This document shows positions 35,569 through 45,931 of a DNA stretch of 64,000 bases, one piece after another; within the stretch, counting starts at the first letter, position 1, and each line of letters starts with the position of its first letter. Both the position numbers and the translations under genes were made by a program. The stretch is from Bradyrhizobium diazoefficiens. GTDB taxonomy: Bacteria > Pseudomonadota > Alphaproteobacteria > Rhizobiales > Xanthobacteraceae. Below the pieces are notes generated by a model that had not been told where the DNA came from, did not search any database, and saw nothing but the letters and a program-made list of their open reading frames with translations. The stretch is taken from the NCBI RefSeq assembly GCF_016612535.1, contig NZ_JAENXS010000001.1:1761501-1825500 (forward strand), written 5' to 3'.

Positions 35569-36651
35569 ATGCCCAGGGGCGGCCAGCCGGTCATGAAACA
35601 ACTCCGTAACAACATCATCCGCGCCGGGCTGGAAGCGCTGTATTTCAGCGGGGCGCACCATCTGCTGCGGCCGCTGCTGTCGGGCGTCGGCGCCATTTTC
35701 ATGCTGCACCACGTGCGGCCGGCCCGTGAGGGCGCGTTCCAGCCGAACCGGCATCTCGAGGTCACCCCGGATTTCCTGCGCGCGACCCTGTGCCATTTGC
35801 GTTCGCGCGAGATCGACATTGTCGGCATGGATGAGTTGCACGAACGGCTGGTTCAGGGCCGGTTCGACCGTCGCTTCGCCGCCTTCACCCTCGACGATGG
35901 CTATCGCGACAATCAGGACCATGCCCTGCCGGTGCTGCGCGAATTTGCCGCGCCCGCGACCATCTATGTCGCCAGCGACTTCGCCGAGGGCACCGGCCGG
36001 CTGTGGTGGGCCGCGCTGGAGGCCGTGATCGCCAAGGCCGAGCAGGTCGACGTGCAGATCGGCCATTCCGCGCTTCGGCTCGACGCAACGACGCCGGCCG
36101 CGAAGCAGGCGGCATTCGACCGCCTGCACGACTGGCTGCGCGCGCTGCCGGGCGAGCACGATCTGAAGCGCGAGATCGAGGCGCTCTGCGCGAAGTACGA
36201 TGTCGACATGGCCGCGCTGTGCCGCAGCCTCTGCCTGACCTGGCACGAGGTGAAGCGGCTCGCGGCCGATCCGCTGGTCACGATCGGCGCCCACACCATC
36301 AGTCATTGCAATCTCGCCAGGCAGAGCGAGGAGATCGCCGCGCAGGAGATGGCCGTAAGCCGGGCGCGGATCGAGACTACGCTGGAGCGCCAGGTGCAGC
36401 ATCTCGCCTACCCCTATGGCGACCGCGAGGCGGCGGGGATGCGCGAATTCGCGCTGGCCGCCTCAGCCGGCTTCAAGACCGCGGTGACGACACGGCCGGG
36501 CATGCTGTTCGCCGAGAACGCCGGCCACATGACCGCGCTGCCGCGCGTCTCGTTGAACGGCAACTACCAGGACGCACGCATTCTGCCGGTGCTGACCTCC
36601 GGCGCCGCGACCGCAATGTGGAACGGCTTTCGCCGGTTTGCGGCGGCGTAG
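35569..36651 (+). CDS. Polysaccharide deacetylase family protein (NodB-homology domain)
   Basis: A 360-aa protein of the carbohydrate esterase 4 fold. Motif 1 is FTLDDGYRDN, with catalytic and metal-binding Asp residues. Motif 2 is IGAHTISHCNLAR, giving the His-x3-His metal site, and the later conserved segment is HLAYPYGDREAAG. An insertion of about 100 residues lies between motifs 1 and 2. No signal peptide is evident, so a cytoplasmic or membrane-associated step of polysaccharide synthesis is possible. The first ATG is used because GAGGG precedes it; an ATG eight codons on is an alternative. Confidence 0.88.
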   Translation: MPRGGQPVMKQLRNNIIRAGLEALYFSGAHHLLRPLLSGVGAIFMLHHVRPAREGAFQPNRHLEVTPDFLRATLCHLRSREIDIVGMDELHERLVQGRFDRRFAAFTLDDGYRDNQDHALPVLREFAAPATIYVASDFAEGTGRLWWAALEAVIAKAEQVDVQIGHSALRLDATTPAAKQAAFDRLHDWLRALPGEHDLKREIEALCAKYDVDMAALCRSLCLTWHEVKRLAADPLVTIGAHTISHCNLARQSEEIAAQEMAVSRARIETTLERQVQHLAYPYGDREAAGMREFALAASAGFKTAVTTRPGMLFAENAGHMTALPRVSLNGNYQDARILPVLTSGAATAMWNGFRRFAAA

Positions 36652-36768
36652 CGTCAACTCCGCTGCTATCGCACATTCCGGCGTCGTCCAGACGAAAGCC
36701 AGGACTACGACAAGATTGACAGCCCTCCCCCGCCGCGCTCAAAACGTCGCCAACGCAAGGGAGGCATC

Positions 36769-37569
36769 ATGTTCAACGATCTGTTCTCACTCAAGGGCCG
36801 CGTCGCGCTCGTGACCGGCGGCTCGCGCGGCATCGGCAAGATGATCGCGGCAGGCTTCCTCGCGCAAGGCGCGGCGAAGGTCTACATCACCGCGCGCAAA
36901 GCAGGGCCGTGCGAAGCCACGGCAAAAGAGCTCTCGGCACAATATGACGGCGAATGCATCGCGCTGCCGATCGACATCTCGACCGTCGAAGGTTGCGACA
37001 AGCTGGCTGCCGAAATCATCAGGCTGGAGCCGAAGCTCGATATCCTCGTCAACAATGCCGGCGCCGCTTGGGGCGCGGAGTTCGACGAATTCCCCGAGAG
37101 CGGCTGGGACAAGGTGATGGACCTCAACGTCAAGTCGCTGTTCTTCCTGACCAAGGCGCTGGCAAAACCGCTCCGCGCGGCGGCTTCGCACGAGCGGCCC
37201 GCCAAGGTCATCAACATCGCCTCGGTCGACGGCATCTTCGTCAATCCGGGCGAGACCTATTCCTATGCCGCCAGCAAGGCCGCGGTGATCCACCTGACGC
37301 GGCGCATGGCGACGAAGCTGATCAAGGACAACATCAACGTCACCGCGATCGCGCCGGGCGCGTTCAAATCGGACATGAACCGCGCCGCGCGCGACCATTC
37401 GGACGACGTCGCCAAGCGCATTCCGGCGCGGCGCATCGGAACCGACGAGGACATGGCGGGCGTTGCGATCTACCTCGCCTCGCGCGCGGGCGATTACGTA
37501 GTCGGCAACACCATCGCCGTCGATGGCGGCGTGGTGTATGCGAATGCCGGGCTGGAGATCGCGGGGTAG
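36769..37569 (+). CDS. Short-chain dehydrogenase/reductase
   Basis: A 266-aa classical SDR. The cofactor motif TGGSRGIG follows GRVALV, NNAG is in ILVNNAGAAWG, and the catalytic Ser-Tyr-Lys is seen in INIASVDGIF and YSYAASKAAV. Together with RKAGPCEATAKEL in the cofactor loop and the C-terminal AVDGG it resembles 3-oxoacyl-ACP reductases of the RhlG/gluconate 5-dehydrogenase kind. The basic residue after the second strand (TARK) suggests NADP(H). Substrate uncertain; it stands alone. Confidence 0.88.
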   Translation: MFNDLFSLKGRVALVTGGSRGIGKMIAAGFLAQGAAKVYITARKAGPCEATAKELSAQYDGECIALPIDISTVEGCDKLAAEIIRLEPKLDILVNNAGAAWGAEFDEFPESGWDKVMDLNVKSLFFLTKALAKPLRAAASHERPAKVINIASVDGIFVNPGETYSYAASKAAVIHLTRRMATKLIKDNINVTAIAPGAFKSDMNRAARDHSDDVAKRIPARRIGTDEDMAGVAIYLASRAGDYVVGNTIAVDGGVVYANAGLEIAG

Positions 37570-37611
37570 GCGACGGGGTTCTGCAAAGTTCGCGCCTCGC
37601 ACTCCGCTGTC

Positions 37612-37711
37612 ATGCCCCGGCTTGACCGGGGCATCCAGTACGCTGCGGCCCATCGGCTGAATCACTGCTGCCGCGGAGTACTGGATCACCCGCTTTCGTG
37701 GGTGATGACAG
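37612..37711. repeat. Nested palindromic repeat (ATGCCCCGG type)
   Basis: Contains ATGCCCCGG-CTTGA-CCGGGGCAT, then ATCCAGTAC and its complement GTACTGGAT further in, and a final CACCCGCTTTCGTGGGTG hairpin. It lies between the convergent SDR and boxB genes. A related ATGCCCGGG...CCCGGGCAT element lies between the hydrolase and benzoate-CoA ligase genes. Confidence 0.85.
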
Positions 37712-37743
37712 TCTGCGTCGAGCGAGAGCGTCAGCCCCCGACG

Positions 37744-39189
37744 CTACGACTCGATCTTCACGTACTCGAAATCGCCCGGCTTGTTGTCGATGCCGACTTT
37801 CGGCGGCGAGATCCAGGAGGCGAACTGGCCGGTCTCGGTGACGGGCTGCATCAGCGAAGTGATGAAGTCGCCATCGGCGCTCGAGGGCAGCCAATCGTCC
37901 TTGCGGCTGGCCCAGGAGGCATCGTCGATCAAAAGACCGTCGGGCGTCGCGTGGATGCCCTTGAACTCGCCAATGTGGCGGTGGAAGGCGACGTTGGGCA
38001 GTTTGAGCTGGAAATCATAGCCCGCGGTCGAGATCACCTTGTTCCAGCGCAGCATGCCCTTGACGCAATCCTGGCTGTAATCGTCGCGCAGGCGCATGTT
38101 GAGCGCGGTCAGCGCCGGCTCGTCCACCAGCTTGATCTCGCCGTTGATGAACTTGAGCACCGGATAGGTCGCGTTCTTGAGCTGGTGATCGTCGTCGATC
38201 TGGGTCTCGTGATAGCGGCCCTTGATGCCGGTGTTGAAGGCGTTGGCCGCGTTGGTCGAGACTTCCGAGCCAAAGAGATCAAGCGACAGCGTATAGTGCA
38301 GGTTCAGCTTCTTCTGGATGGTCGGAAGATCAATCACGCCGAGCGCGCGGACTTTTGCGATATCGGAGGGATCGGTGATGCCGGCTTCGCGCATGGCATC
38401 GCAGGTGCGCTGCACGACGCGGGTGATGCCGGTCTCGCCGACGAACATGTGATGAGCTTCTTCGGTCAGCATGAAGCGGCAGGTGCGCGACAGCGGATCG
38501 AAGCCCGACTGCGCCAGCGAGTGGAGCTGCATCTTGCCGTCGCGATCGGTGAAATAGGTGAACATGAAGAAGGACAGCCAGTCCGGCGTCGCCTCGTTGA
38601 AGGCGCCGAGCATGCGTGGGCTATCCGCGTCGCCCGAGCGGCGGCGCAACAAATCGTCGGCCTCCTCGCGACCGTCGCGGCCAAAATATTTCTGAAGCAG
38701 GTAGACCATCGCCCAGAGGTGACGGCCTTCCTCGACATTGACCTGGAACAGGTTGCGCATGTCGTAGAGCGAAGGCGCGGTCTTGCCGAGGTGACGTTGC
38801 TGCTCGACGGAAGCCGGCTCGGTGTCGCCCTGGATCACGATCAGGCGGCGCAGCATGGCGCGATACTCGCCCGGGACTTCCTGCCAGGCAGGCTCGCCAA
38901 AATGCTCGCCGAAGGGAACGACGCGATTTTCTTCCTGCGGCGCCAGCAGAATGCCCCAGCGATAATCGGGCATGCGGACATAGTCGAACTTGGCCCAGCC
39001 CCGCGGATCGACCGAGTAAGCGGTGCGCAAGTACACCAGCGACTCCTGGAAGCCTTCGGGCCCCATGTCGCTCCACCAATCCATGTAGCCGGGATGCCAG
39101 CCTTCGAGCGCCTTCAGCACCTGACGGTCTTCGGCGAGATTGACGTTATTCGGAATCTTGGTCGAGTAGTCGACGTTCATGATGTTCAT
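37744..39189 (-). CDS. boxB: Benzoyl-CoA 2,3-epoxidase, oxygenase component BoxB
   Basis: The di-iron oxygenase that epoxidises benzoyl-CoA at C2-C3 with O2 and electrons from BoxA. The 481-aa protein has family features such as DYSTKIPNNVNLAEDRQVLKALEGWHPGYMDWW at the N-terminus and candidate di-iron ligands in EEGRHLWAMVYLLQKYFG and LTEEAHHMFVGETGI. Start MNIMNVDYST is preceded by GGGAGAAG. It lies 14 nt after boxC in the same direction. The reductase BoxA is not encoded in this window. Confidence 0.95.
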   Translation of the reverse strand: MNIMNVDYSTKIPNNVNLAEDRQVLKALEGWHPGYMDWWSDMGPEGFQESLVYLRTAYSVDPRGWAKFDYVRMPDYRWGILLAPQEENRVVPFGEHFGEPAWQEVPGEYRAMLRRLIVIQGDTEPASVEQQRHLGKTAPSLYDMRNLFQVNVEEGRHLWAMVYLLQKYFGRDGREEADDLLRRRSGDADSPRMLGAFNEATPDWLSFFMFTYFTDRDGKMQLHSLAQSGFDPLSRTCRFMLTEEAHHMFVGETGITRVVQRTCDAMREAGITDPSDIAKVRALGVIDLPTIQKKLNLHYTLSLDLFGSEVSTNAANAFNTGIKGRYHETQIDDDHQLKNATYPVLKFINGEIKLVDEPALTALNMRLRDDYSQDCVKGMLRWNKVISTAGYDFQLKLPNVAFHRHIGEFKGIHATPDGLLIDDASWASRKDDWLPSSADGDFITSLMQPVTETGQFASWISPPKVGIDNKPGDFEYVKIES

Positions 39190-39203
39190 GGCCGGGCTTC
39201 TCC

Positions 39204-40892
39204 CTAAACGCGCGTCATATCGAATTTCGGCTTCTGGCCGCTGCCGTAGCGGCGCAGCGCGCCTTCCTCGCCGACGGCGTTGGGGCGCTGGAAGATCCAG
39301 TTCTGCCACGCGGTCAGGCGCGAAAAAATTTTCGATTCCATCGTCTCCGGGCCGACGAAGCGCAGGCTCGCTTCCATGCCGGTGAGGCTGTCGGGCGAGA
39401 AGCTGGCGCGCTCCTCCAGAAACACGCGGACCTCGTCGTCCCAGTCGATGTCGTCGAGCGCGAAGGTGACAAGACCGAGCTCCTCGGCCGCCTCGGCGTC
39501 GAGCGTGGTCCCGACGGTGTCCTCTGCGCGGTTCACATCGGAGGGATCAGCCTGGAAGCGCGATTGCAGCCGCGTCAGGCCATGGCTCATCGGATACGGG
39601 CCGAAATTCATCGCCGAGAGCTCGATCGCCGGCGGCGGCTGGTTGTCGCCCTGGCGCGTGCCGATCAGCATGTAGGAGCGGTCGGCGGCGAACACGAGCT
39701 CGGCCAGCGTGCCGGCAAAGCAGGAGCCGGGCTCGACCAGCGTCACCAGCGTGCGCGAGGTGACGTCGATGCGCTTGAGCACGCGCTTCCAGTAATGGCG
39801 GATCTCGTTGACCAGCCAATGCGCCTTGTTGGCTTCGAGGAAGGCGTCGGATGCCAGCACATGGGCGCGGTCGCCGTGGCTCTTGAACACGAGCATGGCG
39901 ATCTCGAGCTCGTTGATGCGCAGATGCAGGATGGCGTCGTCGAGCTCGCGCGCGACCTGGAGCGGCCAGAACGCAGCGCCCTGCGCCATCATCCCGTCGA
40001 TGTCGGCAGGCGGCGCGGCCTCCGGCGCCTTGATCGAGATGGTGGCGATGCGGGCAGTGCGGTCGATATCGACTGTGACGAAGCCGTAACGCAGGCTGGT
40101 CTCGTCGATGACGCGCCTGAGCGGGGTCAGTGCAACGCCCTTACCGCTGCCGGCGCGCTTCGAAGAGCCCGCGAATTCTTTGGCCCGCTCGGCGATCCTG
40201 GCTTCCAGCTTCGAATTCGGCGCGATCTCGTCGACCAGGCGCCATTGTACGGCGCGCTTGCCCTTGACGCCTTCCTCGATGGTGCAGAAGAAATCAGCGT
40301 GGTCGCGGCGCACCTTGCGCTTATCGACGACACGAGTGAGGCCGCCGGTGCCCGGCAACACCGCAAGCAGCGGCACTTCGGGCAAAGCAACCGCAGAAGC
40401 GCCGTCGTCGGCGAGAATGATGTGGTCGGTCGCGAGCGCCAGCTCATAGCCGCCGCCGGCGGCCGAGCCGTTCACCACCGTGATGAAGCGCTGGCCGGAA
40501 TTCTCCGAAGAGTCTTCCATGCCGTTGCGGGTTTCGTTGGTGAATTTGCAGAAGTTCACCTTGTGGGCATGGGTCGAGCCCGCCAGCATGCGGATGTTGG
40601 CGCCGGCGCAGAACACGCGGTTCTTGGCCGAGCGCATCAGCACGACTTTCACGTCCGGGTGCTCGAAGCGCAGCCGCTGGACCACGTCGGCGAGTTCGAT
40701 ATCGACGCCGAGATCGTAGGAATTGAGCTTGAGCAGATAGCCCTCGAACAGGCCGCCGTTCTCGTCGACATCCATCGTCAGCGTCGCGATGTTGCCGTCG
40801 ACCGCAAGCTTCCAGTGCTTGTAGCGAGACGGTTCAGTCTGGAAATCGATGAATGTCGCGCCGCCTGCGAGGCGCCGATCTTCCCCGGCCAT
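39204..40892 (-). CDS. boxC: 2,3-epoxybenzoyl-CoA dihydrolase (benzoyl-CoA-dihydrodiol lyase) BoxC
   Basis: An enoyl-CoA hydratase-like enzyme that hydrolyses and cleaves the ring of 2,3-epoxybenzoyl-CoA, producing an aldehyde-CoA ester and formate. The 562-aa length fits BoxC, with two crotonase-type regions: VVLMRSAKNRVFCAGANIRML with VNGSAAGGGYELALATDHIILAD in the first, and a second region around LVEPGSCFAGTLAELVFAADRSYML. The start MAGEDRRL has AAGGGTGG upstream. It is the first gene of the boxCB unit, with a BoxR-type operator in front. Confidence 0.95.
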   Translation of the reverse strand: MAGEDRRLAGGATFIDFQTEPSRYKHWKLAVDGNIATLTMDVDENGGLFEGYLLKLNSYDLGVDIELADVVQRLRFEHPDVKVVLMRSAKNRVFCAGANIRMLAGSTHAHKVNFCKFTNETRNGMEDSSENSGQRFITVVNGSAAGGGYELALATDHIILADDGASAVALPEVPLLAVLPGTGGLTRVVDKRKVRRDHADFFCTIEEGVKGKRAVQWRLVDEIAPNSKLEARIAERAKEFAGSSKRAGSGKGVALTPLRRVIDETSLRYGFVTVDIDRTARIATISIKAPEAAPPADIDGMMAQGAAFWPLQVARELDDAILHLRINELEIAMLVFKSHGDRAHVLASDAFLEANKAHWLVNEIRHYWKRVLKRIDVTSRTLVTLVEPGSCFAGTLAELVFAADRSYMLIGTRQGDNQPPPAIELSAMNFGPYPMSHGLTRLQSRFQADPSDVNRAEDTVGTTLDAEAAEELGLVTFALDDIDWDDEVRVFLEERASFSPDSLTGMEASLRFVGPETMESKIFSRLTAWQNWIFQRPNAVGEEGALRRYGSGQKPKFDMTRV

Positions 40893-40926
40893 GGGCCACC
40901 CTTGAGCTCGTCTTGGTTTTACCGTT

Positions 40927-40994
40927 AGATGCACAATAATGCATCTTCTGGAGCGCGTCTAGTCCTTAATGGGCGATATATGCACTTTGCTTCA
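40927..40994 (-). promoter_or_regulatory. BoxR/BzdR-type TGCA operators upstream of boxC
   Basis: Two elements. The first, 40927-40946, reads AGATGCA-CAATAA-TGCATCT, which is both a TGCA-N6-TGCA repeat and an inverted repeat. The second, 40981-40994, is TGCA-CTTTGC-TTCA, a near match. Operators described for the BzdR/BoxR regulators of Azoarcus contain TGCA half-sites. The first lies 34 nt before the boxC start. Confidence 0.65.
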
Positions 40995-41048
40995 TGGCGA
41001 CTATGACTATGGAGATCGCACCACCGCCCCGAGCGCGCCTCCGCAAAA

Positions 41049-41867
41049 TCATGCGGCGCGTCCCTGAAGTCCCCGATCGTCGCGCAGGGCTGCCTTTGCG
41101 AATTGCCCGATGGCGTCAAGCGTCACTCGGGGCGCTTCACGATGCGGGGAATGGCCCGCGTCTGAAATGATTTCTAGATCTACCGGACAGTAACATTCGG
41201 CTTGCACAATCTCGGCCTGACGCAGTGTCCCATATTGGTCGTTTTCACCCTGCACAACCAGGACGGGAATGCGGATGTAGGCCAGATATTCCGAGATGTC
41301 CCAGTCGCGGAATTTCGGGTCGAGCCAAGCCCCGTTCCAGCCATAAAAGGCGTTGTCGACATCCTTGTGCCAGCGCGACAGCTTTGTCTTGAGGTCGGTG
41401 GTCTCGTAGACCGTCTTGATCGCGGCGATCGATGTCACCGAGATGTCCTCGACAATGAAATGCGGCGCGATCAGCGCGATGCCTTGCAGGCGATGATCCT
41501 GATGCGCGCCGGCATAGATCGCCGCGATCGAAGCGCCGTCGGAATGGCCGAGCAGCAGGCCGCGCCTGAAGGGAATCGCATCGAGCACTTTCGGCAGTAT
41601 GTCGAGCGCCTCGCGCTGCATGTAATCGAGCGGCCGCGGCAACGCGACCGGGCTCGACTGGCCGTAGCCGGCGCGCGAATAGGCGAAGACGCCCGCGCCG
41701 GTGGCTTGCTGGAGCTTTTCCGGAAAATCGCTCCACAGCCCGACGGAGCCGAGGCCTTCGTGCAGCATGACGATGGTCGGCGCATCTGCGGCCTGCGGCG
41801 CGAGCCATTTGTATTCGAGGCTGGCGCCGCCGACGCTGAGGAAACCGGAGGGAGTGAGATTGGTCAT
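41049..41867 (-). CDS. Alpha/beta hydrolase linked to the box cluster
   Basis: A 272-aa cytoplasmic alpha/beta-fold hydrolase. The oxyanion segment is MLHEGLGSVGLW, the nucleophile elbow is LLGHSDGASIAA, an acid is probable in VVQGENDQYGTL, and the catalytic histidine is in ISDAGHSPHREAP. It lies between the boxCB unit and the benzoate-CoA ligase gene, on the same strand as both. Hydrolases of this kind occur in several benzoyl-CoA epoxide clusters, where they may hydrolyse CoA-ester or lactone side products; the exact substrate is unproven. Confidence 0.85.
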   Translation of the reverse strand: MTNLTPSGFLSVGGASLEYKWLAPQAADAPTIVMLHEGLGSVGLWSDFPEKLQQATGAGVFAYSRAGYGQSSPVALPRPLDYMQREALDILPKVLDAIPFRRGLLLGHSDGASIAAIYAGAHQDHRLQGIALIAPHFIVEDISVTSIAAIKTVYETTDLKTKLSRWHKDVDNAFYGWNGAWLDPKFRDWDISEYLAYIRIPVLVVQGENDQYGTLRQAEIVQAECYCPVDLEIISDAGHSPHREAPRVTLDAIGQFAKAALRDDRGLQGRAA

Positions 41868-41893
41868 TTCTTCGCTCTTCTGTTTCCGTCGTC

Positions 41894-41979
41894 ATGCCCG
41901 GGCTTGACCCGGGCATCCACGTCTTTCCTCGTTCGGGGCTGCCCGTGGACGGCCGGGACAAGCCCGGCCATGACGGCTG
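41894..41979. repeat. Palindromic repeat (ATGCCCGGG type)
   Basis: Perfect ATGCCCGGG-CTTGA-CCCGGGCAT hairpin followed by a related GGACGGCCGGGACAAGCCCGGCCATGACG segment. It lies between the ligase and hydrolase genes and may attenuate readthrough from the ligase gene. Confidence 0.85.
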
Positions 41980-41982
41980 TGG

Positions 41983-43524
<1,542 letters not shown>

Positions 43525-43544
43525 GGTCGTCTCCCCCGAATTTA

Positions 43545-43600
43545 GAATTATAATTCATAGAAAGACACTGTGACAGCTTGCTGTCAATGCCATCAGGCAT
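43545..43600. promoter_or_regulatory. Three consecutive palindromes between bclA and boxR
   Basis: GAATTATAATTC (43545-43556), TGACAGCTTGCTGTCA (43571-43586) and ATGCCATCAGGCAT (43587-43600) occupy the 133-bp divergent promoter region. No TGCA-N6-TGCA element is present here, so these palindromes are candidate sites for BoxR or another regulator. Confidence 0.55.
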
Positions 43601-43657
43601 TATGTTTCACTAACATGCGCCGGCCCCTTTAAAGAAGGCATCCGCTAAAGAAGCCTC

Positions 43658-44566
43658 ATGACCGACAGTCCCGACGCCGAATCCCGCTTTCTCGAACAGC
43701 TCGGCCAGCGCGTGCGCACCATGCGCGCGCTGCGTGGCATGTCGCGCAAAGTGCTCGCCAAAGTATCCGGAATTTCGGAGCGCTACATCGCGCAGCTCGA
43801 GAGCGGCAAGGGCAACGTCTCGATCGTGCTGTTGCGCCGCGTCTCGGACGCGATGGGCGCGCATCTCGAAGACCTGCTTCCCTCAGCCGATCCGACGCCG
43901 GACTGGCAGATGTTTCGCGACCTGCTGCGCAAGGCAACGCCGGCGCAGATCGCGCAGGCAAAAGATCTGCTCGCCGGCGGCAGCGCCTCCGCGCCGCGGC
44001 GCGCGCCGTTCTGCGGCATTGCGCTGATCGGCCTGCGCGGCGCCGGCAAATCGACGCTTGGGCGGATGCTGGCGAAGAAGATCGGCTGGAGCTTCGTCGA
44101 GCTCAACAAGGAGGTCGAACAGCAGAATGGCCTCTCGGTCGCCGAGATCATCGCGCTTTACGGCCAGGAAGGCTTTCGCCGCATGGAGCAGGCTGCACTG
44201 CAACAGCTGCTCGCGCGCAACGAACTGATGGTGCTGGCGACCGGCGGCGGCATCGTCTCGGAGCCCCTGACCTTCGACCAAATCCTGACGTCGTTCTATA
44301 CGATCTGGCTGAAGGCCGAGCCCGAGGAGCACATGGCCCGCGTCCGCCGCCAGGGCGATCTCCGCCCGATGGCCGACGACCGCTCCGCGATGGCCGAGCT
44401 GCGCAACATTTTGCTCAGCCGCGAACCGCTCTATGCGCGCGCGACGGCGGTGGTGGATACGGCGGGATTGTCGGTGGACGCCGCGGCTGCGCGGCTGATC
44501 GATGCGGTGCGACCGGTGCTCCAGAACGAAGCCCGCAGCTTTGGCCTGCGGAGCGTGGCGCTGTAG
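43658..44566 (+). CDS. boxR: BoxR-type benzoyl-CoA-responsive regulator (XRE HTH plus shikimate-kinase-like domain)
   Basis: A 302-aa regulator of the BzdR/BoxR subfamily. The N-terminal XRE helix-turn-helix is at residues about 10-70 (VRTMRALRGMSRKVLAKVSGISERYIAQLESGKGNVSI). The C-terminal half is a shikimate-kinase-like domain with the P-loop GLRGAGKSTLG and ATGGGIVSE, known in this family to bind benzoyl-CoA rather than act as a kinase. It is divergent from bclA and is expected to repress the box genes until benzoyl-CoA accumulates. Confidence 0.94.
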   Translation: MTDSPDAESRFLEQLGQRVRTMRALRGMSRKVLAKVSGISERYIAQLESGKGNVSIVLLRRVSDAMGAHLEDLLPSADPTPDWQMFRDLLRKATPAQIAQAKDLLAGGSASAPRRAPFCGIALIGLRGAGKSTLGRMLAKKIGWSFVELNKEVEQQNGLSVAEIIALYGQEGFRRMEQAALQQLLARNELMVLATGGGIVSEPLTFDQILTSFYTIWLKAEPEEHMARVRRQGDLRPMADDRSAMAELRNILLSREPLYARATAVVDTAGLSVDAAAARLIDAVRPVLQNEARSFGLRSVAL

Positions 44567-44579
44567 TTCGGAGATTCGT

Positions 44580-44975
44580 ATGACCGACAGCGACGTCACA
44601 ATCTCCATGTTCGAGCGGGTCGGCGGCCGTGCCGCGATCGACCGTCTCGTCGACCGCTTCTACGACCGCATGGACACGCTGCCGGAGGCGAAGACCATCC
44701 GCGCCATGCATGCGGATGATCTCGGCCCGATCAGGGACGTGCTGAAGCGCTATCTCACCGAATGGACCGGCGGGCCAAAACTCTACTCGGTCGAGAAGGG
44801 CCATCCGCGGCTGCGCCAACGGCATATCGGCTTCGCCATTGGGGATGCCGAGCGCGACGCGTGGCTGCTGTGCATGCATGGGGCGATGGAGGAGACGGTT
44901 ACTGACACTGCCGCGCGGCAGGAGCTCGATCGGGCGCTGTCCGGCCTCGCCGACTGGATGCGCAACCGGCAGTGA
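44580..44975 (+). CDS. Group II truncated haemoglobin
   Basis: A 131-aa 2-over-2 globin of group II (TrHbO-like). The family features are FERVGGRAAIDRLVDRFYDRMDTLP at the A/B helices, the proximal histidine region GHPRLRQRHIGFAIG, and the group II tryptophan at G8 (DAWLLCM). It lies 13 nt after boxR on the same strand and is probably co-transcribed. Supply of O2 to BoxB or protection from NO are possibilities; neither can be read from the sequence. The ATG has GGAG seven nt upstream. Confidence 0.9.
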   Translation: MTDSDVTISMFERVGGRAAIDRLVDRFYDRMDTLPEAKTIRAMHADDLGPIRDVLKRYLTEWTGGPKLYSVEKGHPRLRQRHIGFAIGDAERDAWLLCMHGAMEETVTDTAARQELDRALSGLADWMRNRQ

Positions 44976-44996
44976 CAGTCGCCGAGCAAGCTTCGT

Positions 44997-45086
44997 GGGG
45001 TGGGTTAGTCTAGCGCGGCGTCACCTACCAACTTCGTTCCACAATTGCGGAGGCATGGTGGGTTACGCTGCGCTAACCCACCCTAC
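44997..45086. repeat. Palindromic repeat (GGGTGGGTTAG type)
   Basis: Outer arms GGGGTGGGTTAG and CTAACCCACCC, with an inner CATGGTGGGTTACG part. It is the same family as the element after metZ and separates the convergent haemoglobin and IclR genes. Confidence 0.82.
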
Positions 45087-45090
45087 ACAG

Positions 45091-45876
45091 CTACAGGAGT
45101 TGCGATCGAACGGACTCCGCACCATCGCGCAGCAACGGCAGGAAACGGTCGATCAGTTCCTGCGCCGGCACGCGATCGACATGGGCGCCCATGTTGATTG
45201 CGGCGACGATCACGTCGTCGTAGCGGCGCACCGGCACCGAGATCGAACGGAAATGCGGCTCGGCCTCGCGGTCGACCAGCGAATAGCCTTGCGCGCGGTC
45301 GGCGGCGATGCGCGCCAGCAGCGCCTTGGGATCGATCACCGTCTGTGGCGTCAGCGCCTCGCGCTTCGTTGCCTTCAGGCGCGCGAGACAATCGGCATCA
45401 TCGAGCTGCCCCAGCATGGCGCGGCCGACCGAGGTGCAGAAGGCCGGCAGGCGATAGCCGATCTCCAATCCGCCGGAGAACATTCGCGCCGGGCTGCTGC
45501 GGGCGACGAACACGACGTCGTCGCCGTCGAGCACCGCGAGTGAGGAGATTTCGTTCGCCGCTGTCGCAACGCAATCGAGCACCGGTTGCAACACCGCGAC
45601 GAGCTGGTTGGAGCGCAGATAGGACGCCGCCAGCGTCAGCACATGCGGCGTCAGCGAGAACAGTTTTCCGTCACCACTGACAAAACCGCCGCGCTGGAGC
45701 GTGAACAGCATGCGCCGCGCAGTGGCACGCGGCAGCTCGGCGGCGCGAGCGAGATCGCTCAGCGTCATCGGGCCAGAGTTGGTGCCGAAGCATTGCAACA
45801 GGCGCAGGCCGCGATCGAGGCTTTCGACGAAATCCGTCGCGCGTTCGTCAGTCTCGCTCCGCTTCAGCTTGGGCAT
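45091..45876 (-). CDS. IclR-family transcriptional regulator
   Basis: A 261-aa regulator of the IclR family, PcaR/PobR-like branch. The N-terminal winged helix includes FVESLDRGLRLLQCFGTNSGPMTLSDLARAAELPRATARRMLFTLQRGGFV. The C-terminal ligand domain has the typical CTSVGRAML loop and the ending VPVRRYDDVIVAAINMGAHVDRVPAQEL. Relatives sense aromatic acids. It is divergent from a Rieske oxygenase gene with a palindromic operator between them. The start MPKLKRSETDERATDFVE matches relatives; longer in-frame starts overlap the operator. Confidence 0.92.
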   Translation of the reverse strand: MPKLKRSETDERATDFVESLDRGLRLLQCFGTNSGPMTLSDLARAAELPRATARRMLFTLQRGGFVSGDGKLFSLTPHVLTLAASYLRSNQLVAVLQPVLDCVATAANEISSLAVLDGDDVVFVARSSPARMFSGGLEIGYRLPAFCTSVGRAMLGQLDDADCLARLKATKREALTPQTVIDPKALLARIAADRAQGYSLVDREAEPHFRSISVPVRRYDDVIVAAINMGAHVDRVPAQELIDRFLPLLRDGAESVRSQLL

Positions 45877-45931
45877 GGGTCCGGAATGTCCTGCAAAATA
45901 GTGCTTGCTGCCGTTCGAAGGCATGTCATAA

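Noticed and set aside
37612..39207. A 531-codon plus-strand frame opposite boxB
   Set aside because: Mirror of boxB codons; no recognisable domains, and it starts inside a palindromic repeat.
43658..44566. Shikimate kinase
   Set aside because: The kinase-like domain is fused to an XRE helix-turn-helix and lies next to benzoate-CoA ligase, the layout of BoxR, in which the domain is a benzoyl-CoA sensor.
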